Assembly (NCBI GenBank): GCA_020348385.1
Contig: CP070750.1
Span: 1,524,751 to 1,558,514, forward strand
Source: Candidatus Aminicenantota bacterium
Lineage (GTDB): Bacteria > Acidobacteriota > Aminicenantia > Aminicenantales > Aminicenantaceae
DNA: 33,764 bases
Reading direction: 5' to 3'
The translations under genes were made by a program, and so were the position numbers. Under the pieces are notes generated by a model. That model worked only from the letters and a program-made list of their open reading frames with translations. It ran no database searches and was not told the origin of the DNA. Shown here piece after piece: positions 14,337-23,425 of this stretch; the first letter of the stretch is position 1; each line of letters opens with the position of its first letter.

Positions 14337-17300
14337 ATGGAAAGATACATCGCGGAAGCTTCGGCGAGAACGATAATAAACAGGCTCCGTTCTCTTTTGC
14401 CGAATGCCCTGTTGAAGGATCAATCCTATGTCCGCCGCAGGCTGAGCCGGCTGCAGCAAAGCCAACCCCGCATAAAAAAAGACGCGGTTTTGCGGGAACT
14501 GGAGAAGCTGGAAAAGAAGCTGGCTGCCTCGGTCGAGAAAAAAGAGTTCCGTGCCCGGAATGCTCCCCGGGTTTCTTTTCCTGAAGAGTTGCCCATAAGC
14601 GCTCGTTCTAAAGAGATTATTAAAGCCATCCAGGAGAACCCGGTGGTCATCATATCCGGAGAGACCGGCTGCGGTAAGAGCACGCAGATTCCCAAGATGT
14701 GCCTCAAGGCCGGCCGCGGCGTGGCCGGAATGATCGCCTGCACCCAACCTCGGCGCATCGCCGCCATCACCATCGCCCACCGCATCGCTTCGGAAATCAA
14801 AGAGAGTCTGGGCCGCTCCGTGGGTTACAAGATCCGTTTCCGGGATCGAACATCACCCGACGGCCATATCAAAATCTTGACAGACGGGATGTTATTGGCA
14901 GAGACGCAGTCCGACTCTCGGCTTATGTCTTACGACACCCTGATTATCGACGAGGCGCACGAACGCAGCCTGAACATCGATTTTCTCTTGGGCATCACCC
15001 GCACTTTGCTGGAAACCCGTCCTGATTTGAAGCTCATTATAACCTCGGCCACACTGGACACGGAAAAGTTTTGCCGCGCCTTTCCAAATGCCCCGTTGAT
15101 CGAAGTGAGCGGCCGCCAGTATCCGGTGGATGTGGAATACCGCCCGGCCGAAACTTTTTCCAAAAAGTCCGAAGGTTTGGACTATGTGGACTTGGCCGTC
15201 GAAGCCGTCCATTATATCAAACAGAAAAAAAAGCCCGGCGACATCCTGGTCTTCATGCCCACAGAGCAGGATATCCTCGAGACATGCGAACGCTTGGAGG
15301 GACGGAAATATGTTGGAACAGCCATCCTTCCTCTTTATGCCCGCCTTCCTGGCACCCAACAGGGCAAGGTGTATCACGTGAAAGGGCCCAAGATCGTGGT
15401 CGCCACCAATGTGGCTGAGACGTCCCTCACCATCCCGGGAATCCGATATGTCGTCGATACGGGCTTGGCCCGTATTTCTCAATACCAGCCTGGAACCCAG
15501 ATCAATAGTCTGCCCATAAGCCCCATCTCCCAAAGCAGTGCTGATCAAAGAAAAGGCCGATGCGGCCGGGTGGAGCACGGGGTCTGCATCCGCCTCTATT
15601 CTGAAAAGGAATTCGAGATTCGCCAGGCTTTCACGCCGCCCGAAATCCTGCGTTCGAACCTGGCAGAAGTCATACTCCGGATGATCGACCTGAAGCTGGG
15701 TCACCCGGCAGATTTCCCGTTTGTGGACCGGCCGAAATCCAAACACATCAAGGACGGGTACGATACACTCCTCGAGCTGGGAGCGATTTTCCGTAAGGAT
15801 CGCAAATATTTTTTAACGGACAAGGGAAGAATCATGGCCCGCATGCCGCTGGATCCCAAAATCTCTTGCATCCTGTTGGAAGCCAGCAGAGAAGGATGCC
15901 TCCGGGAGATAGCCATCATAGCAGCAGCCTTGAGTATCCGGGATCCTCGTGAACGTCCCCCGGAAAAGGCCGAACGGGCCGATGCCATCCACGCGCCCTT
16001 CCGACATCCGGATTCGGATTTTTTGACCTTGCTCAATATCTGGAACCGCTATCATGATAAACTGGAAAAGCTGACCTCACGGAACAAAAGGCGCCGCTTT
16101 TGCCATGACCACTTCCTCTCCTTTTCGCGGATGCGGGAATGGGGGCATGTCCACGACCAGATCCTGGCCATTTGTGAAGAACAGAAAATTCCTCTTGGGC
16201 GCCGAGATCGTATCGACATCTCCGATGCCCTAAGTGATGGGATCCACCGATCCATCCTCAGCGGTTATCTTTCCAACATCGCGGTGCTCAAAGAGAGAAA
16301 TATGTACAGCGCTGCAAAAGGCCGCGAAGTCATGGTCTTTCCCGGTTCAACGATTTTCGGCAAATCCCGTCCCTGGATAGTGGCGGCCGAGATGGTCCGA
16401 ACGTCACGCCTTTTTGCCCGAACGGTGTCTCGCATCAACCCGAAATGGCTGGAAGAACTGGGCGGTTCCCTCTGCCGGTATTCCTACACGGAAGCCCATT
16501 GGGAAAAGAACAGAGGAGAAGTCATTGCTCAGGAACGGGTTACCCTTTATGGCCTGACGATCATAGAGGGGCGGTCTGTCTCGTTTGGCCGCGTTCAACC
16601 GGACGAAGCTCACCAGATTTTTGTCCGCTCGGCACTGGTGGAAGGGAATATCAGCGATCCTCCGGGATTTCTGGCACATAATTTGGCGCTTGTCGAACAA
16701 CTCGCCACTATCGAGGAAAAATTGAGGCGGCGCGGGTATTTAGCCGGGGAAGAAAAATTGGCTGATTTCTACTCCCAGCGTCTTCCCGGGATATCCGATG
16801 AACGGAGGCTGAGGAAATACATCAAAGACAAAAGAGGAGATGATTTCCTGAAGGTGAAAGAGGAGGACCTGCTCCGTATTTTTCCCGATGAAAAGGAGCT
16901 TGCCGACTATCCCGGTCATCTGGAAGTCGGCGAGCTGCGGCTTCCTTTGGTCTACCATTTCGCTCCCGGGGAAGCTGACGATGGGGTAACCCTTGAAGTG
17001 CCGGTCACGAGAATCGCCGATGTTTCCGAACAAGCTTTGGAATGGGGCATACCCGGGCAGTTCGCAGAAAAGATCGCTGCCTTGGTCAAAGCTCTTCCCA
17101 AACGTTACAGGAAACATCTTGTCCCAATAGCTGAGAAGGTGGCCATCATTTGCGAAGAGCTTCAGCTGCAGGAACAGTCGCTTTTTAAAACTCTGGCAGA
17201 GTTTGTGCGGCGTCGTTTTCATGTAGATATTCCAGCTTCGGCCTGGGCCGAGGCAGAAATCCCACCGCATTTGCGGATGCGGGTCGCTGTGATCGGGCCT

Positions 17301-18287
17301 GATGGCAAAGAACTGGCAGCCAATCGGGATCTTCAATTCCTGAAGAAAAAGAGATGGCCCGTGGGTGTGTCACCATCCTCTGATCGCTGGGCCCGAGCAA
17401 AAGAAGAATGGGAGAGGGAAGGGATAACGGAATGGGATTTCGGGATCCTTCCGGAAAAAATATCCGTTGGGCCTTTTGTTACGGCCTATCCTGCCCTTGA
17501 ACCGGTTGAAAGCGGAGCTAACATCAGGTTGTTTCCATCCGAGGAATTGGCCCGGGAATCCCACCGGAAGGGAGTTCGTGCCCTTTTTTTCCTGCTTTTC
17601 GAAAAGGATCTGGGATTCGTTAGACAGTACGTCTTATTGCCGGAAGAGATGCAGACGCAAGCCCTATATTTGGGGGGCAAAGAATTCTTGGAAAAGGCCA
17701 TGATGAATTCCCTCCAAAAGGAAGCCTTTGAAAGGGATATCCGGAGCGAAGAAGAGTTCAATGCCTGTGCAGAGAGCTTAACTCGGAATTTATTCGATAT
17801 AAGCCATACCCTAAGGGAGGTCGTCCAGGAAATTTTATCGGCTTACCAAAGAGTGCGGATGACTATGAGTGATATCCTGGAAGCCATGGGGGACAATCAG
17901 GCAATTAAAAGTCTGATCGAGGAGAGCAGACAGGAATTGGAAACTCTGGTGCCAAGAGATTTTTTAACACAAAATTCTCTGGAGAGGCTAAAGCACATTC
18001 CCCGTTATCTGGAAGCATTACGGTTGAGAGTTGAACGGGCCAGGCATGATCCTGCAAAGGATAGAACCAAGGCAGAGCAAGCCTCCCGCTTTATTCAGGC
18101 TCTCGAAAACCTAGCTGAAGAAATCACTGCCGATACATCGTTTGAAAAAAAGACCGATATCGAGGAATACCGCTGGATGGTGGAAGAATTCAAGGTGTCG
18201 CTTTTTGCCCCGGAACTCAAGACTGCCCATCCCATATCGGCCAAGCGGCTCATGAACAAGTTAAAGGCCATCCAACCTAAGAGTTGA
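14337..18287 (+). CDS. hrpA: ATP-dependent RNA helicase HrpA (DEAH family)
   Basis: 1316 residues, the usual full length for bacterial HrpA (~1300). A basic, helical N-terminus (residues 1-85) precedes the helicase core: Walker A GETGCGKST (~108-116), TQPRRIAA, DEAH (~205-208), ITSAT (~234), and motif VI region QRKGRCGR. Then come the winged-helix/HA2 and OB-like domains and the long C-terminal domain (DUF3418 type) that marks HrpA rather than HrpB. HrpA unwinds RNA 3' to 5' and in E. coli helps process a fimbrial mRNA and rescue stalled ribosomes (known for the family). The ATG follows AGGACCCAGG. A 6-bp inverted repeat (TGGGCT/AGCCCA, about 14289-14316) lies in the leader. Confidence 0.93.
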   Translation: MERYIAEASARTIINRLRSLLPNALLKDQSYVRRRLSRLQQSQPRIKKDAVLRELEKLEKKLAASVEKKEFRARNAPRVSFPEELPISARSKEIIKAIQENPVVIISGETGCGKSTQIPKMCLKAGRGVAGMIACTQPRRIAAITIAHRIASEIKESLGRSVGYKIRFRDRTSPDGHIKILTDGMLLAETQSDSRLMSYDTLIIDEAHERSLNIDFLLGITRTLLETRPDLKLIITSATLDTEKFCRAFPNAPLIEVSGRQYPVDVEYRPAETFSKKSEGLDYVDLAVEAVHYIKQKKKPGDILVFMPTEQDILETCERLEGRKYVGTAILPLYARLPGTQQGKVYHVKGPKIVVATNVAETSLTIPGIRYVVDTGLARISQYQPGTQINSLPISPISQSSADQRKGRCGRVEHGVCIRLYSEKEFEIRQAFTPPEILRSNLAEVILRMIDLKLGHPADFPFVDRPKSKHIKDGYDTLLELGAIFRKDRKYFLTDKGRIMARMPLDPKISCILLEASREGCLREIAIIAAALSIRDPRERPPEKAERADAIHAPFRHPDSDFLTLLNIWNRYHDKLEKLTSRNKRRRFCHDHFLSFSRMREWGHVHDQILAICEEQKIPLGRRDRIDISDALSDGIHRSILSGYLSNIAVLKERNMYSAAKGREVMVFPGSTIFGKSRPWIVAAEMVRTSRLFARTVSRINPKWLEELGGSLCRYSYTEAHWEKNRGEVIAQERVTLYGLTIIEGRSVSFGRVQPDEAHQIFVRSALVEGNISDPPGFLAHNLALVEQLATIEEKLRRRGYLAGEEKLADFYSQRLPGISDERRLRKYIKDKRGDDFLKVKEEDLLRIFPDEKELADYPGHLEVGELRLPLVYHFAPGEADDGVTLEVPVTRIADVSEQALEWGIPGQFAEKIAALVKALPKRYRKHLVPIAEKVAIICEELQLQEQSLFKTLAEFVRRRFHVDIPASAWAEAEIPPHLRMRVAVIGPDGKELAANRDLQFLKKKRWPVGVSPSSDRWARAKEEWEREGITEWDFGILPEKISVGPFVTAYPALEPVESGANIRLFPSEELARESHRKGVRALFFLLFEKDLGFVRQYVLLPEEMQTQALYLGGKEFLEKAMMNSLQKEAFERDIRSEEEFNACAESLTRNLFDISHTLREVVQEILSAYQRVRMTMSDILEAMGDNQAIKSLIEESRQELETLVPRDFLTQNSLERLKHIPRYLEALRLRVERARHDPAKDRTKAEQASRFIQALENLAEEITADTSFEKKTDIEEYRWMVEEFKVSLFAPELKTAHPISAKRLMNKLKAIQPKS

Positions 18288-18328
18288 ACCTAAGGGTTAT
18301 ATGCCATTACCATCATGCATGTCTGGAG

Positions 18329-18512
18329 CGTCCTTCTCGGCGGCTCTGAACTGCGCACGTTAACACCCAATCTCTAACACTCCAGCCTCAGTTCCCGTGC
18401 TCGTCCTTATCTCTAATCCTTTAGCAAAGTCGTGCTCAATACAACATCGCCGTCTGACTCCGTCAGATTCCCTCGAAGAACGATTCATGAAGGCTAGATC
18501 CTCAATGGTGCT
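18329..18512. repeat. Dispersed intergenic repeat, copy A
   Basis: This ~184-bp stretch between hrpA and the methyltransferase gene (non-coding 18288-18741) resembles 27931-28101. Shared blocks include the region at 18329-18357 (22 of 29 identical to 27931-27959), GTGCTCAA, ATTCCCTCGAA and a CTCAAT end block, all in the same order and orientation. It contains the hairpin TCTGAC-TCC-GTCAGA (18453-18467). Copy B has TCCGAC-TTC-GTCGGA at the same place, so one base pair has changed on both sides. No convincing reading frame with a ribosome binding site is present in this gap. The remainder holds a palindrome at 18610-18627 and a sigma-54-type promoter. Confidence 0.6.
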
Positions 18513-18609
18513 ACGGACATACCTGATGGCTTTTCCTACTTATGTTTAGCCACACAAAAAGGAAGAGAACCTACATTAAAAATGGGACTTGTCCGGAAAT
18601 GGATAAGAA

Positions 18610-18627
18610 CCGTTCGAAAGCGAACGG
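18610..18627. promoter_or_regulatory. 18-bp palindrome upstream of sigma-54-type promoter
   Basis: CCGTTCG-AAAG-CGAACGG is a perfect 7-bp inverted repeat, 40 bp upstream of the -24 element at 18667. It could be an activator or repressor site, or an RNA hairpin; no T-run follows, so it is not an intrinsic terminator. Confidence 0.4.
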
Positions 18628-18666
18628 CCAAGTGCTGAAGATGCATTAGTTCCTCTTATAGAAAAA

Positions 18667-18682
18667 TGGCATAATTTTTGCT
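18667..18682 (+). promoter_or_regulatory. Sigma-54-type -24/-12 promoter
   Basis: TGGCATAATTTTTGCT, with GG (18668-18669) and GC (18680-18681) exactly 10 nt apart. It differs at one base from the site at 3843-3858. The start codon of the methyltransferase is 60 bp downstream. Confidence 0.6.
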
Positions 18683-18741
18683 GAATCAAACGTTATACAA
18701 ATTGAATAGATTAATTTTTATGAGAAGTCGAGGAGGGATCG

Positions 18742-19371
18742 ATGTTTAGCAAAACCTTTATCATCGTAATAATTCTTTACGTTTTCTTTTTCGCCCTGTC
18801 AGATGCCGGTATTTCTCAGGAGCAGCAGAGCGTCCTCACGCCAGAAAGTGCCAACGAAGCCCGGCTTAATGGCCTGCAGCCGCCAGATCAAGTGATGGAT
18901 GCCATCGGCATAAAGCCGGGGATGGTGGTGGCAGAGATCGGGGCTGGGCGTGGCCGGTATGTGGTCCAGATAGCTGTCAGAGTAGGAGAAGCCGGCAAAG
19001 TGTATGCAGAGGACATCGATGCGGCGTCCCTCAAGCACCTGGAAAAGCGGTGTGAAAAGTGGGGCTTGGACCATGTTGAGGCGATTCTTGGGGATGTCAA
19101 AGATCCCAAATTACCAGAGGGTGAACTGGACGTGATATTTGTCATCTCCGCTTACCATCATTTCCAGGATCCGGTAGCGCTGATGCGCAATGCCAGACCT
19201 TCACTCAAGCCTGACGGTGTATTAGCGATAGGAGAGTGGCTGAATGCCACATCCCCCGATCAGGTCGAAGCGCAAATGAAAGCGGCAGGCTATAAACTGG
19301 AACGCACCGAAACTTTTCTTGAGAAAAATAATTTGTATATCTATATCTTCCGGATTGACGAGAAGCAATAA
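18742..19371 (+). CDS. Class I SAM-dependent methyltransferase with signal peptide
   Basis: 209 residues. The first ~25 form a signal peptide or anchor (TFIIVIILYVFFFALSDAGIS). The rest is a Rossmann-like methyltransferase: motif I VVAEIGAGRGRYVVQIA, an acidic end of strand 2 (VYAEDID), motif LGDVKDPKLPEGELDVIFV, then an AYHHFQDP segment and a KPDGVLAIGEW strand. It resembles UbiE/Methyltransf_11-type enzymes and lacks extra domains. SAM is normally not available outside the cytoplasm, so either the helix is an inner-membrane anchor with the enzyme facing inward, or the exported protein has another role. GAGGAGGG precedes the ATG, which supports including the hydrophobic N-terminus. It ends 18 bp before the convergent kinase gene. 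Confidence 0.82.
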   Translation: MFSKTFIIVIILYVFFFALSDAGISQEQQSVLTPESANEARLNGLQPPDQVMDAIGIKPGMVVAEIGAGRGRYVVQIAVRVGEAGKVYAEDIDAASLKHLEKRCEKWGLDHVEAILGDVKDPKLPEGELDVIFVISAYHHFQDPVALMRNARPSLKPDGVLAIGEWLNATSPDQVEAQMKAAGYKLERTETFLEKNNLYIYIFRIDEKQ

Positions 19372-19389
19372 GGGCAAATTATCAACCAA

Positions 19390-22191
19390 TTATTTTTGCA
19401 TCAAGAGATCCATGACCCACAGATTGCTCTCGTTCACACGCCGTGCGAAGTAAAAATTCCTGTCGTCTAAAGATAAACTCACCTGTCCAAGCATAATGTG
19501 TGGATCATAACTGATAACCATCGGTTGAGGATTCCCGCCTTCTACAGGCACGGATAAGATCATCCCTATTCCCAATCTATCCAGAGCCAAATAATAAATA
19601 TTTTTGCCATCTTTAGACCAACCTGGGAACTTAGGTCTCGGGAAGTTTAGGGAATCGTGGCCTTCGACAAGTATTTTTTTAATTTTGTCTTTGTAGGAAA
19701 TTATTCTTAAACTGTCCTCCAATATGTATGTGATCATGTCACTTTGAGGAGACCAACGGGGAAAAACACCTCCATCGGTTGTTATCTGTTCCGGTTCTCC
19801 CCATCCTGTATCATTTTGTGAGATGACAAAGATCTCATCGCGACCTGTTTTATTTGAAAAAAAAGCGATTTTCGAGCCATCCGGAGAGAAGCTCGGTCCG
19901 AATTCTTGAGAAAGATCTTTTGTTATGGACTGAATGGACCCCCCGTCTTTTGTCATCCAATAAATGTCTCTGTTCCCATTCCTGAAAGAATGGAATGCGA
20001 TTTTTTCTCCATCAGGAGACCAAGAAGGAGCAAAGTCGTCGCTTGGATGAGTAGTGAGCTGGATGGGCTCTCCTCCTTCTGCCGGGATTTTATATATATC
20101 CATATTTCCGCTGATATCTGAGTCGTAAACCAACCACATTCCGTCATGAGAAACATCCACAGATTCCACTATTTGGTATCCTTTTGTGATTTGTTCCGCA
20201 TTTGAAACGGAATCCGCCTCACCCTCGGGGATCCTAATGGACCAAATATTTGCTGAATAGTTGAAAACCGAATATGCCAACTTTTTGCCATTTTGAGAGA
20301 TGCTTATTGTGTGAGCATCAAGTCCTGTGGTTAGCCTTTGGGGCAAACGAGGAGACCTTCCTGATAAAGCTAAAGGAATTGAATAGATGTCTCGAACTCC
20401 TCCCCGGTCTGAAACGAATAAAAGATGTTTGCCATCCGGAGTCCATACTGGACTCACATCCAGATACTCGTTTTCTGTCACTTGAATTTTGTTTCCTGCT
20501 GAGAGAGAAACAACATAAATAGAACTTTGGGCTTTATTCCCGATTATGGAGAACCTCGCCTCTGGGAGGTCAAGTGCACTGAATACAAAGGCAATATTCC
20601 CCGAAACACAGGCGATCTCAGATCCGTCAGGTGACCAACTCAAGCAATGGGCATCCATTACCTCTATGATTTTTTTCGATGTTTTTGTATCCAAAGAGAA
20701 AACATGGATGGCATTATTCTGTACATAGGCAATCTTTTTTCCATCAGGAGACCATACCGGGCTATAAGCCGATCCGTTGGAATTGCTATCAATAATTCGT
20801 CTGGGAACTCCTCCCAAGGCTGCAACTAGATAAATCGATCCTTCAGAATAAAATGTCAGCTCTGTTCCGTCGGGGGACCATTGCGGCCAACGCTGATTAC
20901 CAGGAAAATCCTGTGTGACATCGATTGCGCGCCTGCCGGCTACCTGTCGAACAACGAGATGCGTTTTTCCTAACGGTCCTGTTACAAAGGCCACCATTTT
21001 CCCATCTGGCGAAATAGCTGGGTCCAATTCCAGACCTGGTTCGTGGGTTATTCGAGCCGTCGTTCCTGGTGTAAAAATAGAATTTTTTCCGCCATTACGG
21101 AGGATAAAATATCCTGCAACAGCTACAAGAATAAGAATAAGGAAAGCAGATACAGCCGCTTTTTTCAGACGAAATTTAACAGTTATTTCTTTGGATGTGA
21201 CCGGTTTTTTCTTGAGGACTACTCTTTGGGGGAGAGGGATTTTTTTCTCGATCCCGAATATATCTTTCGAGACTTCCTCGACAGTTTGATATCTGCTCCC
21301 TTTGTCCTTCTCAAGACATTTAAGGATCAATTCATTTAGATCATCGGGAGTGCGAGGATTCAAAAATTTGGGAGGTTTGAAATCACCGCTTTTGTGCTGC
21401 ATGGCGATGCTTAAGGGTGTGTCTCCTTCGAAGGGAAGCTGACCGGTCACCATTTCATACAGGATGATTCCCAGAGAATAGATGTCCGAGCGGTGATCTA
21501 CATCTTTTGCTTCTGCCTGCTCGGGGCTCATGTACTCGGGTGTGCCGATCATCACACCGTCTCCTGTTAAGCCTTTGGTTTTCAAGGACCGGGCTATTCC
21601 GAAATCCATGATCCTGACGCTGCCCTCTTTATCGACCATGACGTTACTGGGCTTTAAATCCCGGTGGACAACGCCTTGTTTGTGGGCTTCTTCCAATCCC
21701 TCACAGACCTGTTTGGCAATGGATAGGGTCGTGTCTATTGCCAGTTTTCCTGTTTGGCGTATCAAGCCTTTTAAGTCCTGCCCTGGGACAAACTCCATGG
21801 TGATGAAATAGGTTTCTCCGGATTTCCCCAGATCGAACATCTTGCCTACATTTTTGTGGGCGATCTTGCGGGCTAATCTTATCTCGTTCCGGAATCTCTC
21901 GATGGTTTTTTCATCCGATGCGATCTCTGCTTTCAGGAGCTTTAGTGCCACTTTTTCTTTTATCTCTGTGTCGTGGACTTTGTAGACTTTGCCCATCCCT
22001 CCCTTTCCCAGTTCCTCGATGATCTGGTATCTTCCGGCAAAGGTGGAGCCTGTGCTGAGTTCTTCTTTGTGTGTTTCCAAGGTTTCCGTAACGTCCGCAT
22101 CTTTGGTCAAGGAGAGTTTGGTTCCACATTCTCCACAAAACTTGACCGTATCGAGATTTTGGGTGTGACATTTCGGGCAATCGATAGACAT
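19390..22191 (-). CDS. Membrane Ser/Thr protein kinase with zinc ribbon and TolB-like propeller
   Basis: 933 residues in four parts. A zinc ribbon with Cys5, 8, 19 and 22 (CPKC...CGEC). A complete kinase domain (~50-315): glycine loop GKGGMGKVY, ALKLL lysine, HRDLKPSN (~175), DFGIARSL and GTPEYMSPEQ. A single TM helix (AVSAFLILILVAVAGYFIL, ~345-365). Then a ~560-residue beta-propeller of PD40/TolB repeats, each with WSPDGxxIAF-type strands. The layout places the kinase inside and the propeller in the periplasm, as in PknB/Pkn-like receptor kinases common in Acidobacteria-like genomes. The propeller's ligand is unknown. A clear ribosome binding site (AAAAGGGG) precedes the start, and the promoter faces that of the serine hydrolase. 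Confidence 0.92.
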   Translation of the reverse strand: MSIDCPKCHTQNLDTVKFCGECGTKLSLTKDADVTETLETHKEELSTGSTFAGRYQIIEELGKGGMGKVYKVHDTEIKEKVALKLLKAEIASDEKTIERFRNEIRLARKIAHKNVGKMFDLGKSGETYFITMEFVPGQDLKGLIRQTGKLAIDTTLSIAKQVCEGLEEAHKQGVVHRDLKPSNVMVDKEGSVRIMDFGIARSLKTKGLTGDGVMIGTPEYMSPEQAEAKDVDHRSDIYSLGIILYEMVTGQLPFEGDTPLSIAMQHKSGDFKPPKFLNPRTPDDLNELILKCLEKDKGSRYQTVEEVSKDIFGIEKKIPLPQRVVLKKKPVTSKEITVKFRLKKAAVSAFLILILVAVAGYFILRNGGKNSIFTPGTTARITHEPGLELDPAISPDGKMVAFVTGPLGKTHLVVRQVAGRRAIDVTQDFPGNQRWPQWSPDGTELTFYSEGSIYLVAALGGVPRRIIDSNSNGSAYSPVWSPDGKKIAYVQNNAIHVFSLDTKTSKKIIEVMDAHCLSWSPDGSEIACVSGNIAFVFSALDLPEARFSIIGNKAQSSIYVVSLSAGNKIQVTENEYLDVSPVWTPDGKHLLFVSDRGGVRDIYSIPLALSGRSPRLPQRLTTGLDAHTISISQNGKKLAYSVFNYSANIWSIRIPEGEADSVSNAEQITKGYQIVESVDVSHDGMWLVYDSDISGNMDIYKIPAEGGEPIQLTTHPSDDFAPSWSPDGEKIAFHSFRNGNRDIYWMTKDGGSIQSITKDLSQEFGPSFSPDGSKIAFFSNKTGRDEIFVISQNDTGWGEPEQITTDGGVFPRWSPQSDMITYILEDSLRIISYKDKIKKILVEGHDSLNFPRPKFPGWSKDGKNIYYLALDRLGIGMILSVPVEGGNPQPMVISYDPHIMLGQVSLSLDDRNFYFARRVNESNLWVMDLLMQK

Positions 22192-22216
22192 GCTGTCCCC
22201 TTTTAAGTTCGAAAAA

Positions 22217-22246
22217 AGGATAGCAAGGAATAAGAGGGTGTGTCAA
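22217..22246 (-). promoter_or_regulatory. Sigma-70 promoter with extended -10, kinase gene
   Basis: On the minus strand TTGACA (22246-22241), 18 bp, TGC-TATCCT with the -10 at 22222-22217. Confidence 0.6.
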
Positions 22247-22270
22247 CCAACGTTTTGCAATGGGGTAGAA

Positions 22271-22300
22271 TTGACCTAGAGAATTTTCTTGTGGTAAGGT
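22271..22300 (+). promoter_or_regulatory. Promoter with overlapping dyad, serine hydrolase gene
   Basis: TTGACC (22271-22276), 18 bp, TGG-TAAGGT (-10 at 22295-22300). The arms ATTGACC (22270-22276) and GGTCAAT (22298-22304) form a perfect 7-bp inverted repeat spanning the promoter. The promoter at 25086-25115 has the same layout. Confidence 0.5.
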
Positions 22301-22339
22301 CAATCTTGATTTTTGAATGAATCAAAATCTGGAGGAAAA

Positions 22340-23419
22340 ATGAACCAGAGGAAAAAAGATCAGGCAGAGCAGAAAGTCCGTGCTCTTTTGGATAAAAAAG
22401 TGCAAAAGGATAAAAGTTTGCGCAATGCCATTCTGCTTGTGCATTCTGAAAAATACGGGATTCATTGGAAATTTGCCTGCGGCGTGGGTGTGGATCACAC
22501 GTTCCATGTGGCGAGCACCGGTAAAACAATCACATCGGCCCTCATTGCCAAATTGTTTGAACAAGGCCGGATCGATTACGAAGACCCCATTTCCAAGTTT
22601 CTGCCTAAAGATCTGTTGGATGGGCTGTTTGTGTTTCAGGGATTTGATTATGCGGGCAATGTTTTGGTCCGCCATTTATTGAATCACACTTCGGGTACCG
22701 CCGACTATTTTACAGAGAAGCCCAAGCAAGGTAAATCGATAATCGAGCTCGCCATCGATGAGCCCTCCAGATTTTGGACTCCGCAAGAGACCATTCAATG
22801 GACCAAGGAAAACCTGGAACCGCACTTTCCCCCGGGGGAGGGTTTCTTCTATTCGGATACAGGGTACCAAATGCTGGGATTGATATTGGAAGAGATCACG
22901 GGGAATCCTCTTCACCTAAGTTTGCATCAGGAGATATTTGACCCACTTGGGATGAAACACACCTACCAACTGTTTTATTCAGATCCAACCCAAGCCAGTC
23001 CCTTTCCGATGGCCAATGTGTATATCGGCGAAAAGGATGTGGCCCCCTTTAAAAGTCTAAGCGTGGACTGGGCCGGTGGAGGTCTCGTTTCCACCACAGA
23101 GGATTTACTTTTGTTCATCCGGGCACTTAAAAACAGTGCCCTGCTGAAAGAAGCAACATTCGACAGGATGAAAAACTGGGCGAGATTTGCGAAAGGAATC
23201 GATTACGGCTATGGTCTGATGAGTTTTCGCTTCAGGGATTTGTTTTTTCTTCTACCGAATAAATACAACATGTGGGGAAATTCCGGCTCGATCGGATCGT
23301 TTATGTATTATGTCCCCGAGTTCGATGCCTATGTCATCGGGACTTTCAATCAGATGGGATATGAAAAAAAGCACGTGATGTTTTTGCTCAAAGTGCTGAA
23401 AATTTTATCGAAACTTTAG
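22340..23419 (+). CDS. Serine hydrolase of the class C beta-lactamase family
   Basis: 359 residues from the ATG at 22340, chosen because GGAGG (22331-22335) is right in front; an upstream TTG at 22313 is unsupported. The active-site SxxK is STGK (Ser59, Lys62), the YxN-equivalent is YSD (~residue 172), and the third element is replaced by WAGGGLVST (a KTG-like strand). This pattern fits the beta-lactamase/D-aminopeptidase/esterase group. No signal peptide is present (a charged start, MNQRKKDQAEQK), unusual for penicillin-binding relatives and in favour of a cytoplasmic esterase or peptidase. The substrate cannot be inferred. It ends 6 bp from the convergent D-aminoacylase gene. Confidence 0.85.
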   Translation: MNQRKKDQAEQKVRALLDKKVQKDKSLRNAILLVHSEKYGIHWKFACGVGVDHTFHVASTGKTITSALIAKLFEQGRIDYEDPISKFLPKDLLDGLFVFQGFDYAGNVLVRHLLNHTSGTADYFTEKPKQGKSIIELAIDEPSRFWTPQETIQWTKENLEPHFPPGEGFFYSDTGYQMLGLILEEITGNPLHLSLHQEIFDPLGMKHTYQLFYSDPTQASPFPMANVYIGEKDVAPFKSLSVDWAGGGLVSTTEDLLLFIRALKNSALLKEATFDRMKNWARFAKGIDYGYGLMSFRFRDLFFLLPNKYNMWGNSGSIGSFMYYVPEFDAYVIGTFNQMGYEKKHVMFLLKVLKILSKL

Positions 23420-23425
23420 GCAAAC

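Noticed and set aside
18288..18741. Degraded transposase or gene remnant
   Set aside because: No frame with a family motif, ribosome binding site or terminal inverted repeats was visible; the shared repeat and the hairpin change fit a non-coding element better.
22313..22339. TTG start for the serine hydrolase
   Set aside because: It would place the GGAGG ribosome binding site inside the coding region; ATG at 22340 is better.
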